Assembly (NCBI GenBank): GCA_948567375.1
Contig: OX419761.1
Location: 36,024,501 to 36,088,500, forward strand
DNA: 64,000 bases
From: Lunularia cruciata
Taxonomy: Eukaryota; Streptophyta; Marchantiopsida; Lunulariales; Lunulariaceae
Direction: 5' to 3'
Part shown: piece by piece, positions 23,908-36,250 of the stretch
How positions within the stretch are numbered: position 1 is the first letter of the stretch
Layout of the letters: each line of letters begins with the position of its first letter
Made by a program: the position numbers and the translations under genes
The notes under the pieces: model-generated
Database searches by the model: none
The model's input: only the letters and a program-made list of their open reading frames with translations
What the model was told of the DNA's origin: nothing

Positions 23908-25699
23908 CTCTATAGATCTGAACTTTGTTTTACTACTTCTCCTACCTTTACAAGACGATTTAATGTAATCTTCAAAGCATCTCTTCTCCAATTGTTGGTC
24001 TCTTGCAATCCTAAAATCCAATTATACCAAATCTTGCTAATGATACTCTTCACATTGAAGTACTTGACATCAATATTGAGTGTTGTGGAGCATCACAATA
24101 ACTAACATTGCAAAGATATCTTTTAGATTTCATAGTTTTCTTTTAAATCTCTTTTCAAATGAATGCTTGCCAATTGTATTATCTACAATATTTCAAGATA
24201 TAATTATAGGAAATACTAGCAATGGACTATCTAAGTTGCTCCTTGATAAGTCATAAGTAGAGCAAGGTAGAAGAGGTATATTATAGAGTAAGTGTTAGGT
24301 GAAATTTCAACCTTGGCTTTTGGAAAATTCTTGAATAAAAGATAAAGAAGATGTGATAGGATAGATGATAAAGCAACGTTTCCTCTTTCTAGATTTCCTT
24401 TCCCATACACTTTTTGCATTTCCATTCAATTTGTAGACAAATATATCTGAAAGCGAACTTTGATACATATGTTTGGCATGAACTTCATGATTTGAGTGAT
24501 AGAGTCTTACAACATGCTGGTGCTTTTTGTAGTTACTTATCTTGATTAATGGGATTGTACCATTTATATCTTGTTATACAATGAATCAAAATAGAGAGCA
24601 AACGGTAAAATTGAGTTGATATTTACCTTGATTATAGGTCAAAAGTATCATGTAAGGATTCAATTGTTTAAATTTTGGTTAAATTTTGGTTAAGAGAAGC
24701 ACTATGAGATTTTTAAATTGCATTTACTTTTAGCAGTGCTTCAAATTTTACACAAAGGTGTAGTTGTTGGAATTTCAATGTTCTATAACTTTACAATTGG
24801 TTCAAAGCTTGTAAAGATGATGAAATAAGCTTTGTAAAGTAAAGCTACCACAAAGCAATTGACACAATAGCTATGAGCATCTTGAGCATCAAGGCTCAAT
24901 ATGTGTTTTGGATGAAGGACTGGCCATACCATAAAAAATTTAGAACTCAAAGGCTTTGAAATATTATTGGCTTCTCAAGGTCAGTAGATTTCATGGAGTT
25001 TGGTGAAGTGAAGTTTAATCAAAAATTTGGAGCTATGGATTTACTTTAGATTGCTTGTAGGAAGGTATGTGATCTTGTTCAAAAGAGGGAAAATACAATA
25101 AAGGATTTTTGCAATCTAAATCAAATTATGAATATGAGTAAAGCAGAAGCACTCTTTGTATTTATCCATACATTTTTCTCATCCAATCATCATCATTATA
25201 GTAATCCATATAGTTTTTTAATTTTTTTAAGTTACATTCTTGACTTCAAAATCCTAGATTTTAATAAGAAGAATCACTAAAATGGAAGAGAAAGGTAATC
25301 AATTGGAAAACAAGCTAATGTAACAAGAAACCTATTAAACATTAACCTATAATTGAATAAAAGTTCATGAATGTATCACGATGACAAGTCAAGCAATGAA
25401 TGAAGAACATAGTAGAACTTCACATTTTATGGTGCATACATATTCTTGTATTTCATTTTCTTTGTGTACACCATATAATGGTTATGTCTACATATTGTTG
25501 CATTTTGTCTATAAAGATATTTTTAAAACAAATTTTTACTTATAATAATGTATAATATTACAAAAATTCCAATTATTAATGTATTATATTATCTTCAATA
25601 ATAAAGTAACTAGATGAAATTCCAAATAAGTAAAATTAGAAATATAAACCTTTGCCTCTCAATAAATGAAATTTGAGAATTTGAGAATAAATGACAAGG
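23908..25699. other. AT-rich intergenic
   Basis: No gene supported. A few low-complexity stretches; no element boundary recognised. Confidence 0.5.
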
Positions 25700-26296
25700 T
25701 GTAATGTTTTAAGGATAGGAGAGCCCCCAAGAGAAACACAAGAGAAGCATAAGGCTTCATCCTCAATACTACGATGCCTCAAAGGAGCACCTTTTCTTTA
25801 TTATATAGCAAAGAGGATCTAGTAAAATGGAACTCCATCCTTGGATCAAATGCATGGATTGGTGATATGTCAATGAGCTCCATCTTTAGATTAGTTGTAT
25901 GGATTGGTGACATGGTCAATCCTTGTCTTATTTGGTTAGTCAAACAAGTTTGACCAAAGAGAATCTTTGGAAAATCTTCTTGTAGGAAGCTTGAAATAGC
26001 ATGGGTGAGGTACATTTGGAAAACTCTTGATGAGACAAATCAAGCCAGAGATTGTAAATTTTTTTCCCTTTGGAGGTGGGAATTTTGCATTTTTTTAGGC
26101 CTAATTCATCCGTTTTTAAGCACCCAAGATTGGCTCTAAAATTTTTAGGGTGTTTTCTACCTCTACCTTATTAGTAGACGTACTCTTTTGGTGACACCTC
26201 TATATGATCTACTTAGACCATCATACATAACATCCCTCGAGATATTACCAAGCCTATTTACACTTCTAGATAATACATCTAGCTAATGGTATTATA
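25700..26296 (-). repeat. Solo LTR, gypsy family B
   Basis: Read on the minus strand it aligns along its length with the family B LTR at 60157-60739: TAGCTAGA near its start, GATGGTCTAAGTAGATCA, GTGTCACCAAAAGAGTA, GGATGAATTAGGCC, then a TATATAATAAAGA promoter region and a CATTACA end. The flanking 5-mers CAAGG (25695-25699) and TAAGG (26297-26301) look like a TSD with one change. There is no internal region, so it arose by LTR-LTR recombination. Confidence 0.85.
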
Positions 26297-28220
26297 TAAG
26301 GAGAGTACTTCTCCTTGAAAAGAGGAAAAAATTCATAAGTCTAAGAATTTATCTTAATTGCAAATAGAACATTCAAAATGATATAAAAGTAAGATCTCAT
26401 TGGATATTCTCAAAGAGAAAGGATAACAAAATAATTTTTTTCTAAGTAATAAAGCTTATCTATGATATTCAAACTTGCTTTCTTGGATATTTAAAAAAAC
26501 TTTTTTTAGATAAAGGTGAAAAAATAACCTTTACCAATAATTATATCTCTCAATAATATCTTGAGGATGGAAAATAAATTATTTAGATTTAATTAGATGA
26601 ATATGAAATAAATCACATTAGAAGCATAGAAAATAATTTTAATACTATAACATAAATATGATATATTTTGGTACACTACTATGCCTCTATGTCTTCTAGA
26701 TACTATAAAACAAAAACAAAAACCTTCTATCTCTAACCCTAAGAGTAGGGTTTCATTTGGGTTGCAGGTTTGCATGAGCTTTGCAACCTTTGTAGCAAAA
26801 TTTTGGTTTTGCTTGTAGAATCTGTGAGGAACAATAGAAGATATTCCAATAGAATCCAAAATACTTTGTTGGACAAAACTTATGGTAATAAACTTCTGGC
26901 TGTATATCAGATTTTGTGCACCGCTGACGATGGACAACTCTAAAACCAATTTTATTATAAAAATAGAAAGATTTTAATGAGTTCTCATAATCATAGATAT
27001 CAATAAGTTGATTAGATAGTAAAAAATACAAAGGGCTAAAGTTAATTCAATAAAGAAAGGACTGAAATGAATAAATTACTATAGTTAATGAAAAATAATC
27101 ATTATATAGCGTCTTTTTATTTAAATTTATTACAACCATTAAAAATGAGTAATTAATGTACTATAACATATAAGCATGATCCAATAAAAGCAAATTTGTA
27201 ATTATTAAAACCTTAAGTACTATACCTTAAGTACTATACTTTATTATCATATTTTAGATTTTCAATAAAATGAGAGTATAATTTTTTAGAACTAAATTTA
27301 TAGATAAGAATATTAATCTTCAAACTTGTCATATATGAATTTTTATAGGTAATTAAATAGGATCATAAATTCTATTAAAACAAGGCGCATCAAATTAATA
27401 ACATCTTACAACAATAGCAATAAAACTTTAACAAATCTAGGGAAGATTATAGTATTTACAAACTATCATCATTGGCTTCTTTGTGTTGGAGTAGTCAGGT
27501 TTAAAGAAAGATTAAGAAAAAGTTCCTAGATACAATCCTTTTTGTAATATCTACCTAAAACCATGATTTTGATCTTTAGCTTTCATTGATTAAATTTTAT
27601 GAAAGAAACATGTTGAACTATATTACATCTAACACTAAAGAACTTACAAATATAAAACTCATAAGTCTTAGATTAATCAAACTATATAGTATTATCCTAT
27701 ATGATTCCATTAATGAACATTTTTAGGAAATCTTAGAAGCATATTTTGCAAACAAAGAAGATACAATAGACAATGAGTTCTAAATTTTGTACAAATTTGT
27801 GACTTGTTAATGAGGTTTAACCAAGAATTGTTGGAAGGAAGTTAAGATTGCTATATGCAACCATTCAAATACCTAAGCTTGGCATAATTAATTTTGTTAA
27901 AATTACTATGATCCATAAGTTGTATTAGCTCAAAATTGATGTTGATTGATGTTAATTTTACAATCGCCATACAATATTTGTGATAAAATATTACATGAGA
28001 TATAAATATGAATATGTTTTAATTAATTTATTAAATAAATAACATGGCACATGGACTCTTGTTATACTCATATACCTAGATAGGTTGAAAAATCAACTTA
28101 AATAGGTTAGTCAAGGCTAAATTTTTAAGTAAAAATTTTGGTAGTATCCTTACTTTTGATTTAATAGTAATGTACCACTATATAAAAAAAACCCACATAT
28201 TCTAACTGCCGTGGAGTTAA

Positions 28221-28306
28221 AAATATGTAATCAATTTCATATTATCATTTATAACTTGTCTACAAATATGTAATCAATTTCATATTATCATTTATAACTT
28301 GTCTAC
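28221..28306. repeat. Two-copy 43-bp tandem repeat
   Basis: 28221-28263 and 28264-28306 are identical 43-bp units (AAATATGTAATCAATTTCAT...). The end of the second unit forms a palindrome with the following bases (see next feature). Confidence 0.95.
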
Positions 28307-28318
28307 AGTAGACAAGTT
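28296..28318. repeat. Palindrome, 10-bp arms
   Basis: AACTTGTCTA (28296-28305) and TAGACAAGTT (28309-28318) are perfect reverse complements separated by CAG. Confidence 0.95.
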
Positions 28319-29159
28319 AATATATTGATGTTGGCAAGTTGAATGACAAAATCTGGTTTTGAAGTGCAAATTGGATTTTAAGGCATTGATACTTGTAACA
28401 TACTCATAGATGTGCTCACTTGTAGTCTTATTGGGATGACAAAACTTGTTGATAAAAGTAAATCTCTCCTTATACATGAACAAGATTTGTAAACAAGAAA
28501 TAAATATATTTGTTTTTAACGTGAGAATACTATATTATTAAATTTTTTACTTGATTATCAACCTGAGAAATATATATTATTATCTTTTTCATTTAAAATT
28601 TTTCAAAACATTTCAATTCTAATTTAAAATGAAAAATAATAAATTTTCAATAATATAAATAATCCAACCAGAAATCCAAATGTGAAGTCAAAAATACAAA
28701 GGATATTTCAATGAATTTGCTAGCAAATTCAAAATTCATATCATAAAATAAAATAGTTTATTTCATGTTCATGTAAAACTTATGATAAGAATTAAGGAGA
28801 ATAATGATGCTTACAAACTATTATGAGTTTTACATGTTAGAACTATATATTTTAAATAATAGAATTTTAATAAATTTAAAATTCACAAATTAATTTACCT
28901 TGATCTAAATATAAAAAACCACTTGTAAATTACTCTTATTTTATTTTATTTGAGTGAAAAATTTTCAAATTAGAAAAATATATTCAAATTTAAACTAGAA
29001 GCTATAAGCATCATTTTCATATAAAAATTTGGAAATTATTATTATTATTTCTCTATTTGTAGAATATATTATTAAGAAAAATCTAAATTAAAATTTAGTT
29101 TAGGATCTAAAAATAAATATGACAAGACAATACATTGGATTTCTATTTGGAAATCCAAT

Positions 29160-29579
29160 TGTAACAATATGGAGTTTAGCGATGAAGTTAGTTAAGGCTA
29201 ACAAAAGAACGAATAGGCCAAATTAACCTAGAATATTCAAGAAATATCTAAGAAGTTTCTTGTAACACTTCTTGAATAGTTTAGCTTGCATCCCAAGTAG
29301 GTAGCTTCTAGAAGCTTTCAACTAGCTTAGCTTGCACGTCAAGTAAACAACTCCTAGAAGGAAATTTCTTGAGAAACTTCTTGATTAACTTGACTTGAAC
29401 TCCAAGGAAGTGGCTCAAGGAAACTTCTTGAGAAGCTTCTCAAGAACCTTATATGTTCATTATAAATACCAAAACCAAAGCTCATGCTAGGCATTTAGGG
29501 TTTTCACTCATTCAAGTCTCCCAATATGACCTTCCATTCTCCTATTTCTCTCTTCGATCTCAGTCTTGGGTCTTTTACA
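29160..29579 (+). repeat. 5' LTR of family A copy 1
   Basis: Starts TGTAACAATATGG and ends CTTTTACA. The adjoining primer site is altered (TGGTAGAAGAGT against TGGTATCAGAGC in the other copies). Contains degraded GAAnnTTC palindromes and a TATAAATA box near 29462. Confidence 0.92.
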
Positions 29580-29898
29580 TTGGTAGAAGAGTAGGAATGA
29601 GATACATGGAATTTATGGACCACCAAATCCATTTCCGCCAAACCCTTGAGATTTTTGTGTCCAAGCACTACCCAAACATCATTTCACATAATTTATCACC
29701 TCACGTTTTGGGCAGAATTTTCTAAATGCAATCATCTTGTCCAAGGAACCTTGGATACAACTTTAGATTGTAACCCATTGTCCAAGGAACCCTAGGATAA
29801 GCAACTTTAGATTGTAACTTATGGAGAATGGTGGATGTATTGCATCTATGTGTTAGCAAATTAGATAAATTGGGAGTAGTAGAATAGAGTAGTAGCCA

Positions 29899-32870
29899 TG
29901 GCAACAATGCTTGAGGTTATCATTGCTATGCAGAAATAAATCAAACACCTTACTTGATTGTTGGATGAACAAGACCAACAACGACAAGAGCACATAGAGA
30001 GAGCACCATTTCGAGAAAGAGAAGATCGAATCCAATTTCCAAAACCCAAAGTACTTGATGGTAAGAATCTCTTGGGCGCAATGGAGAATTTTGTATTTGA
30101 TTGTGAATGTTATTTTGAGACTATAAATCTTCAAGATGAATAGAAACAAATCCTCTTAGCTTCAAGCCAATTGGACGGAGTAGCAAAGCTATGGTAGCAA
30201 TCCTGAGTAGAGCGAGCTGAAAGGTAGGTTTTTGCACCAATCTTCATATGGGAAGAATTAGAGGGGAGGGGGGATAATTGAGCGATTCCAAGTGATAAAT
30301 GTCACATGAGCTGCACGAGATAAGTTGGTAGAGTTGAAGCAGATTGGTTATATAAGAAGGTACATCATGCAATTCCAAAACACCATTATGCAATTTTGGA
30401 TATAATGGATGGTGAAGCTCTAGATCAATTTGTGAGGGACTTAAAGTCACAAACCAAATTAGAAGTTACTATGTGAGAGCAAAAATACTTGGAAGAAGCC
30501 ATGGAGCAGTAGAGCACTTTGATTCCTTGGTTGTGACAACTTGGTCTTGACCTTGACCCTCACAAAACCAACTGCTTCGCACATTACACACGTGTGGAAG
30601 ACCCATTACCAACGGAGATTAATGCCATCCAACGGAGACCACTTGGTATAGTGGATCAAGAAAGATTATGGTAAAATAGTGGTTGCTTTTATTGTCACCA
30701 CATTGTACATTGTTGAATGTCCACTCAAGAATGGTTGATCTCAACAAATGGAGGTTGTGGAGCAAAATGATCAAGAAAACAAGGATCCCAATAGGAGATT
30801 TTGAGCTACCTAATAGGAACTTGATTAATTCCAATGGGATTGAAGGCTTGACCTATGCAAATTTGCTTCACTTGTAAGGTACAATATTTGATCACAGTTG
30901 TAAGACTTTGGTTGACTTTGAAAGTTCAAAGAATTGTATATCTATGCAATTAGCAAAAGAATTGAGTACTCCTATCAAGCTAATAATTGGAAGTCTATTG
31001 ATGATGGCGGATGAGAGAAAGGGTTGTTTTGCATTCCGTACCTTGCATCTTGTTACCTTCAAGATTGGGAAGGAGTATTTAGAGTGTATGAGGTTTGTAG
31101 TGGCACCTCTACACTATGATGTCATTTTGGGTTTGCCTTGGTTTGAACATCATAAGGTTCAATAAGATTAGAACCAATGACAAATTCAAGTGCAACACCA
31201 AGGTAAGAATTTCCGATTAGGTTGTCTGGCACCTTTGAGTAAGACACCTAAGAATAGTCAATCCTAAGATGGGAAGTTTGTCAAGAAAGTAACCATAGAG
31301 CAAGCTGTAAAGGAAGATAAGTTCCTAGATGTGAAGTTTGTCAACAAAACAACTATAGAGCAAGCTTTGGAGGAAGATAAGTCTGTTTTTGCGATATAGA
31401 TCAAGTTGATTGCACAAGGAGAATCTATGGAGGGTCAAGAGCCTCATTAAGCAATGGTTGATCAAATAGTTTAGGATTTTATGGATGTGTTTCTAGATGA
31501 TCTACAAAATGGATTACCCTTTGATCATGGTATGCCGTTCAAGATTGAGTTATTGCTAGGGAAAACTCTAGTGAGTAGACCAATCTATTGACTCTCACCA
31601 AAGGAGTTGGAGGAGTTGCGACCAACACTTATAGAGTTTTTGGAGAAGGATTTTATATGAACTAGTACATCTCCTTGGGAAGCACCAATACTATTTGTTC
31701 CCAAGAAGGATGGATGACTTCATTTTTGTATTGATTACTGTAGGCTCAATAACAAAAAGTGAAGAATGCATATCCCTTACCTCAAATTGATGACTTGCTG
31801 GATCAATTGAGTGAAGCATGATACTTCTCCAAATTGGATCTTTGTAGTGACTATTGGTAAATCCTCATTGATAAGGAGGATGTACAAAAGACTGGCTTTT
31901 GCACAAGGTATGGGCATTTTGAATAGAGAGTTCTACCTTTTGGGCTCACTAATGCTCCAAGAGTCTTCATGGATCAGATGCATTGGGTGTTGGATGGACT
32001 AGTAGATCAAAACGGGGTGGTGTTCTTGGATGACATTTTAATCTATAGCAAGATGGCGGTAAAACATGTAAATCATGTGCGGAAAGTCCTAAGACGACTA
32101 CATTAATGGAAGTTTTATTGCAAGAAGTCAAAGTGTGCCTTTTGGCGGAAGGAAGTCACCTTCTTGGGTTACAAGATTTCATCAAAAGGGATCAAGATGG
32201 ACAAGGAGAAAATCAAGGCCATTATTGATTGGCCTACTTCAAAGGATGCGATAGAGGTACAAGCATTTAATGGATTGGCAAGTTTTTACCAATGGTTCAT
32301 CCACTGTTATGCGCATGTGGCAGCACCATTGATCGACCTCTTGGAGAAAAACTCAAGCTTTCAATGGACCGCAAAACACAAAGAAGCATTCCAAAAGCTA
32401 AAACATATGGTGTCTTCAAGACCCATTCTTCAACCATATGATCCTCAACTACCTTATGTGGTTGACTTTAATGCTTCTAACTTTGCCATTGGAGCTGTGT
32501 TGTAGTAGGAATTCTTACATCCTATTGCCTTTATGTCTCATTGGTTAAACAACACAAAAAGGAATTACTCTACACAAGATTGGGAACAACTAGCAATGGT
32601 ATATGCCATAAAAGTATGGAAGCATTATCTCTTGGGAAAATAGGTGATCATGTGAACCAATCACAAACCATTGTTGCATACATGACACTTGGAATAAATG
32701 AAGAGTTGACATCATCAATGGGAGGAACAACTACAATTGTTTGACATCAAACTTGAGTAAAAACCTAGTTGGGTTTACATCATTCCTGATGCTCTCTCAC
32801 AATGACCTGATTTGAAATCTCTTCCTCTCATCAAAATGGAAATTATAACCGTATCAATTGACTCCAAAAT
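29899..32870 (+). pseudogene. gag-pol remnant of family A copy 1, left part
   Basis: Gag begins with a coiled-coil-like stretch (LDEQDQQRQEHIERAPF) and contains FPKPKVLDGKNL and LLASSQLDGVAKLW. Protease is degenerate: the catalytic DSGSS of copy 3 reads DFESS. RT keeps FLDDILIYS (about 32027) and RNase H keeps [15 protein letters not shown] (about 32458-32502). Multiple TGA/TAG/TAA codons and indels prevent expression. The sequence is cut at 32870 by insertion of copy 2. Confidence 0.85.
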
Positions 32871-33284
32871 TGTAACAATATGGAGTTTAGCAACGTAGTT
32901 AGTAAGGCTAATAAAGTAGAGAATAATCCAAATTAGCCCAGAATATTCCAAAAGCATCTAGGAAGCTTCCCAACTAGTTTAACTTGCACCCCAAGCAAAT
33001 AGCTTCTAGAAGGAAGCTTCTAGAAGCTTCTAACTAGCTTAGCTTATATGCCAAGTAGATGACTTCCAGAAGGAAGCTTCTTGAGAAGTTTCATGGTTAA
33101 CTTGGCTTGCACTCTAAGAAAACGGCTTAAGGAAGCTTCTTGAGAAGCTTCTCAAGGGCCTTGTATGCTACCTATAAATACCAAAGCCGAAGCTCATGCT
33201 AGGCATTTAGAGTTTTCACTCATTCATGTGTCCCTAAGTGAGCTTCCATTCTCTTATTTCTCTCCTTGATCTTGGACTTTTACA
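32871..33284 (+). repeat. 5' LTR of family A copy 2
   Basis: TGTAAC...TTTTACA. Contains the perfect four-unit GAAgcTTCtaGAAgcTTC array near 33013-33032 and further GAAGCTTC pairs, then CTATAAATACC near 33173. Confidence 0.93.
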
Positions 33285-33734
33285 TTGGTATCAGAGCAAG
33301 AATGGGATGGATAGAATTTATGGACCATCATTTCCGCCAAACCATTAGAATTTTTATGTCCAAATATTATCCAAGCATCATTTCACACAATTCATTACCT
33401 CACACTTTGGATAAGATTTTCTATATATGATCACCTTGTTTGAGGAACCCTTGATACTTCCAATTGTAACTTATGGAGAATGGTGGACGTGCTACATCTA
33501 TATATTAATCAATTAGATAAATTGAGAGTAGTGGGATAGAGTAGTAGTCACGGCTTCAAGAAGGTGAAGTTCTAGATTGATTTGTGCGGGGATTGAAGTC
33601 ACAAACCAAATTGGAGGTGACCATGCAAGAACCACAAAATGTGGAAGAAGCCATGCAATTGGCTGAGCACTTTGATTCCTTGGCTGTGACAACTTGGTCT
33701 TGACCTTGACCTACACAAAGCCTACCAATACACT

Positions 33735-34665
33735 ATGCACGGGTGGAGGAACCGGCACCAGTGGAGATTGATGTTATCCAACGGAGATCACTTGGTACAA
33801 CGGATAGAGAAAGATTGTGACAAAATGGAGGTTTTTTTTATTGTTGCCAAGCCGGACATCACATTGTTGAATTTCCACTTGAGAATGGGTGACCTCGACA
33901 AGTTGCCCAAATGGAATTTGTGGAATAGAATGATCAAGGAAACAAGGAATCCCAATAGGAGATTCAAGCCGCTTATTGGGAGCTTGATTAGTTCCAATGG
34001 GATTGAAGGCTCAACCTATAAAAGTTTGCTTCACTTTCAAGGTACAATATCTAGTCGGTGTTGTATGATTTTGGTTGATACTAGAAGTTCAGAGAATTGC
34101 ATGTCTATGCAAGTAGCAAAGGAATTGGGTATTCCCAACAAACCGGTGATTGGAAGTAGATTGATGATGGCGGATGGTAGAAAAGGTTATGCATTCCGTA
34201 CCTTGCATCTTGTTGCCTTTAAGATTAGGAAGGAGTATTTGGAGTGTGTGAGATTTGTAGTGGCACCTCTACACTATGATGTCATTTTAGGACTACCTTG
34301 GCTTGAATGTCATAAAGTTCAATTTGATTGGCTTGAATGTCATAAAGTTCACTTTGATTGGACCCGACTACAAATTCAAGTACAACACCAAGGTAGGAAT
34401 TTCTGATTAGGTTGTCTGGCACCTTTGAGTAAGATACTTAAGAATAGTGAGTCCCAAGATGAGAAGTTTGTCAGGAAGGCAGCCATAGAGCATACATGAA
34501 GGGAGAGGAGTCCCAAGATGGGAAGTTTGCCAGAAAGGCAAACAAGGAGCAAGCTTTGTAGAGAGATGACTCCCTCGATGGGAAGTTTGTTAGTGAAGCA
34601 ACCATAGAGCAAGCTTTGGAGGAAGATAAGTCTGTTTTCACAATGTGGATCAAGCCAATTGCACA
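33735..34665 (+). pseudogene. Protease region of family A copy 2
   Basis: Open from 33735 to 34406, overlapping gag zinc-knuckle remnants in another frame. The protease has LVDTRSSENCM: the catalytic DSG triad is changed to DTR, so it should be inactive. ILGLPWL follows. A short coding duplication repeats WLECHKVQFD/WLECHKVHFD around 34302-34355. Broken at 34670 by copy 3. Confidence 0.82.
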
Positions 34666-34740
34666 AGGACTGTAACAATATGGAGTTTAGTGATGAAGTT
34701 AGTCGGGCTTACGAAGTAGAGAATAAGATAAAATAGCCTA

Positions 34741-34962
34741 GAATATTCTAGAAGTATCTAAGAAGCTTTTTAGGAAGCTTCCCAACTAGTTAACTTGCGC
34801 CCTAAGTAGGTAGCTTCTAGAAAGAAGCTTCTAGAAGCTTCTAACTAGCTTAGCTTGCATGCCAAGTAGGCGGCTTCTAGAAGGAAGCTTCTTGAGAAGC
34901 TTCCTAGTTAACTTGGCTTGCACTCCAAGAAAGCGGCTCAAGGAAGCTTCTTGAGAAGCTTC
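34741..34962 (+). promoter_or_regulatory. Heat-shock-element-like array in family A LTR
   Basis: Perfect HSE units: GAAtaTTCtaGAA (34741-34753), the four-unit GAAgcTTCtaGAAgcTTC (34824-34841), and GAAgcTTC pairs at 34884-34891, 34896-34903, 34943-34950 and 34955-34962. The array ends 19 bases before the TATA box. The consensus for heat-shock factor binding is alternating GAA and TTC units spaced by two bases. Binding is inferred, not shown. Confidence 0.7.
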
Positions 34963-34981
34963 AAGGGTCATGTATGCTACC

Positions 34982-34989
34982 TATAAATA
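34982..34989 (+). promoter_or_regulatory. LTR TATA box
   Basis: TATAAATA in the context CTACCTATAAATACC, conserved in the family A LTRs; transcription would start about 30 bases downstream, within the LTR. Confidence 0.75.
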
Positions 34990-35094
34990 CCAAGGCCGAA
35001 GCTCATACTAGGCATTCGGAGTTTTCCCTCATTGAAGTGTCCCAATGTGAGTTTCTATTCTCCTATTTCTCTCCTTGGTTTTGGTCTTTTACAT

Positions 35095-35106
35095 TGGTAT
35101 CAGAGC
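35095..35106 (+). other. Primer binding site, initiator tRNA-Met
   Basis: TGGTATCAGAGC one base after the 5' LTR, the standard plant gypsy/copia primer site complementary to the 3' end of initiator tRNA-Met. It is the same at 33286, 51519 and 60741. Confidence 0.9.
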
Positions 35107-35364
35107 AGGAATGGGATGGATGGAATTTATGGACCACCAAATCCACTTCCACCAAACCATTGGATCTTTCATGTCCAGATATTACCAAAGCATTGTTTCA
35201 CACAATTCATCACCTCGCGCTTTGGGCAGGATTTTCTACACATGATAACCGTGTCAGAGGAACCCTTGATACTTCAAGTTGTAACTTATGGAGAATGGTG
35301 GACGTGTTGTATCTATGTTTTAATCAACTAGATAAATTGAGTGTAGTAGAATAGAGTAATAGCA

Positions 35365-36250
35365 ATGGCGGCAATACTGGATGTTATCCTTGCAATGCAA
35401 CAAAAAATTGAGCATCTTACTCGATTGTTGGATGAACAAGACCAGCAACGATGAGAACAAATAGACAGAGTGCCAGTTTGAGATGGAGAAGATCGCATTT
35501 GATTTCCAAAACCCAAGGTGTTTGAAGGCAAGAATCTTCCAAGCACAGTGGAGAATTTTGTGTTTGACTGCGAACGTTACTTTGAAGCCACCAATCTTCA
35601 AGACGAGCGGAAACAAATTCTCTTGGCTTCTAGCCAATTGGATGGTGTGGCAAAACTTTGGTGGCAATTCCGAGTAGAAAGAGCTGAACGACAAATTGTT
35701 ACACCGATTTTGACATGGGCAGAATTCAAGGATACAATACTTGGTCGATTTCAAACTATAAATGTCACCCGAGCCGCACAAGATAAATTGGCGGAGTTGA
35801 GGTAGATTGGCTTAGTGAGAAGCTACATCACACAATTTCAAAACATCATCATGCAAATTCCAGATATCCAAGAAGGTGAAGTTTTGGATTGATTTGTGCA
35901 AGGATTGAAGTCATGAACCAAATTGGAGGTCACTATGCGGGAGCCACAAAACGTAGAAGAAGCCATGCAATTTGCTGAGCGTTTTGATTCCTTGGTTGCG
36001 ACAACTTGGTCTCGACCTCGACCTACACAAAGCCTACCAGTACCACGAGTGGAAGAACCAGTACCAATGGAGATTGATGCTATCCAATGAAGACCACTTG
36101 GCACAGTAGATAAAGAAAGATTACAACAAAATGGAGGTTGCTTTTATTGTCGCCAAGTTGGACATCGCATTGCTGAATGTCCACTTAGGAATGTGCGACC
36201 TTGACAAGTTGCCCAGATGGAGTTTGTGGAACAAAATGTTCAAGGAAACA
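35365..36250 (+). pseudogene. gag of family A copy 3
   Basis: The frame starts MAAILDVILAMQQKIEHL, an amphipathic helix. FPKPKVFEGKNL and a retrotransposon-gag core (LASSQLDGVAKLWWQFRVE, LTWAEFKDTILGRF) follow, then a zinc knuckle CFYCRQVGHRIAEC (C-x2-C-x4-H-x4-C, about 36139-36180). In-frame stops interrupt it, several at positions where sister copies have CAA, fitting an ancestral CGA. The pol frame is -1 relative to gag. Confidence 0.85.

Larger units (their letters stand above)
26297..29154. other. AT-rich intergenic
   Basis: No gene supported. A minus-strand frame at 28292-28483 has a weak resemblance to a copia-type gag segment (EHIYEYVTSINALKSNL), too short and degraded to call. Confidence 0.45.
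34671..35093 (+). repeat. 5' LTR of family A copy 3
   Basis: A 423-bp LTR bounded by TG...CA. U3 is dense in GAAnnTTC palindromes, with TATAAATA at 34982-34989. Compared with its 3' partner, several differences are CpG transitions (TCGGG/TTGGG, ACGAA/ACAAA). Confidence 0.96.

Noticed and set aside
28221-28306. Possible CRISPR-like repeat
   Set aside because: Only two adjacent units without spacers, in a plant nuclear context.
28292-28483. Possible copia gag relic on the minus strand
   Set aside because: Only a short weak resemblance; no LTR, PBS or pol nearby.
33735-34406. 223-codon frame as an independent host gene
   Set aside because: It is the protease region of family A copy 2.
34741-34962. 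GAAGCTTC palindromes as restriction-site or hairpin artefacts only
   Set aside because: Two-base spacing of alternating GAA/TTC units and position next to TATA fit HSEs better, though hairpin formation is not excluded.
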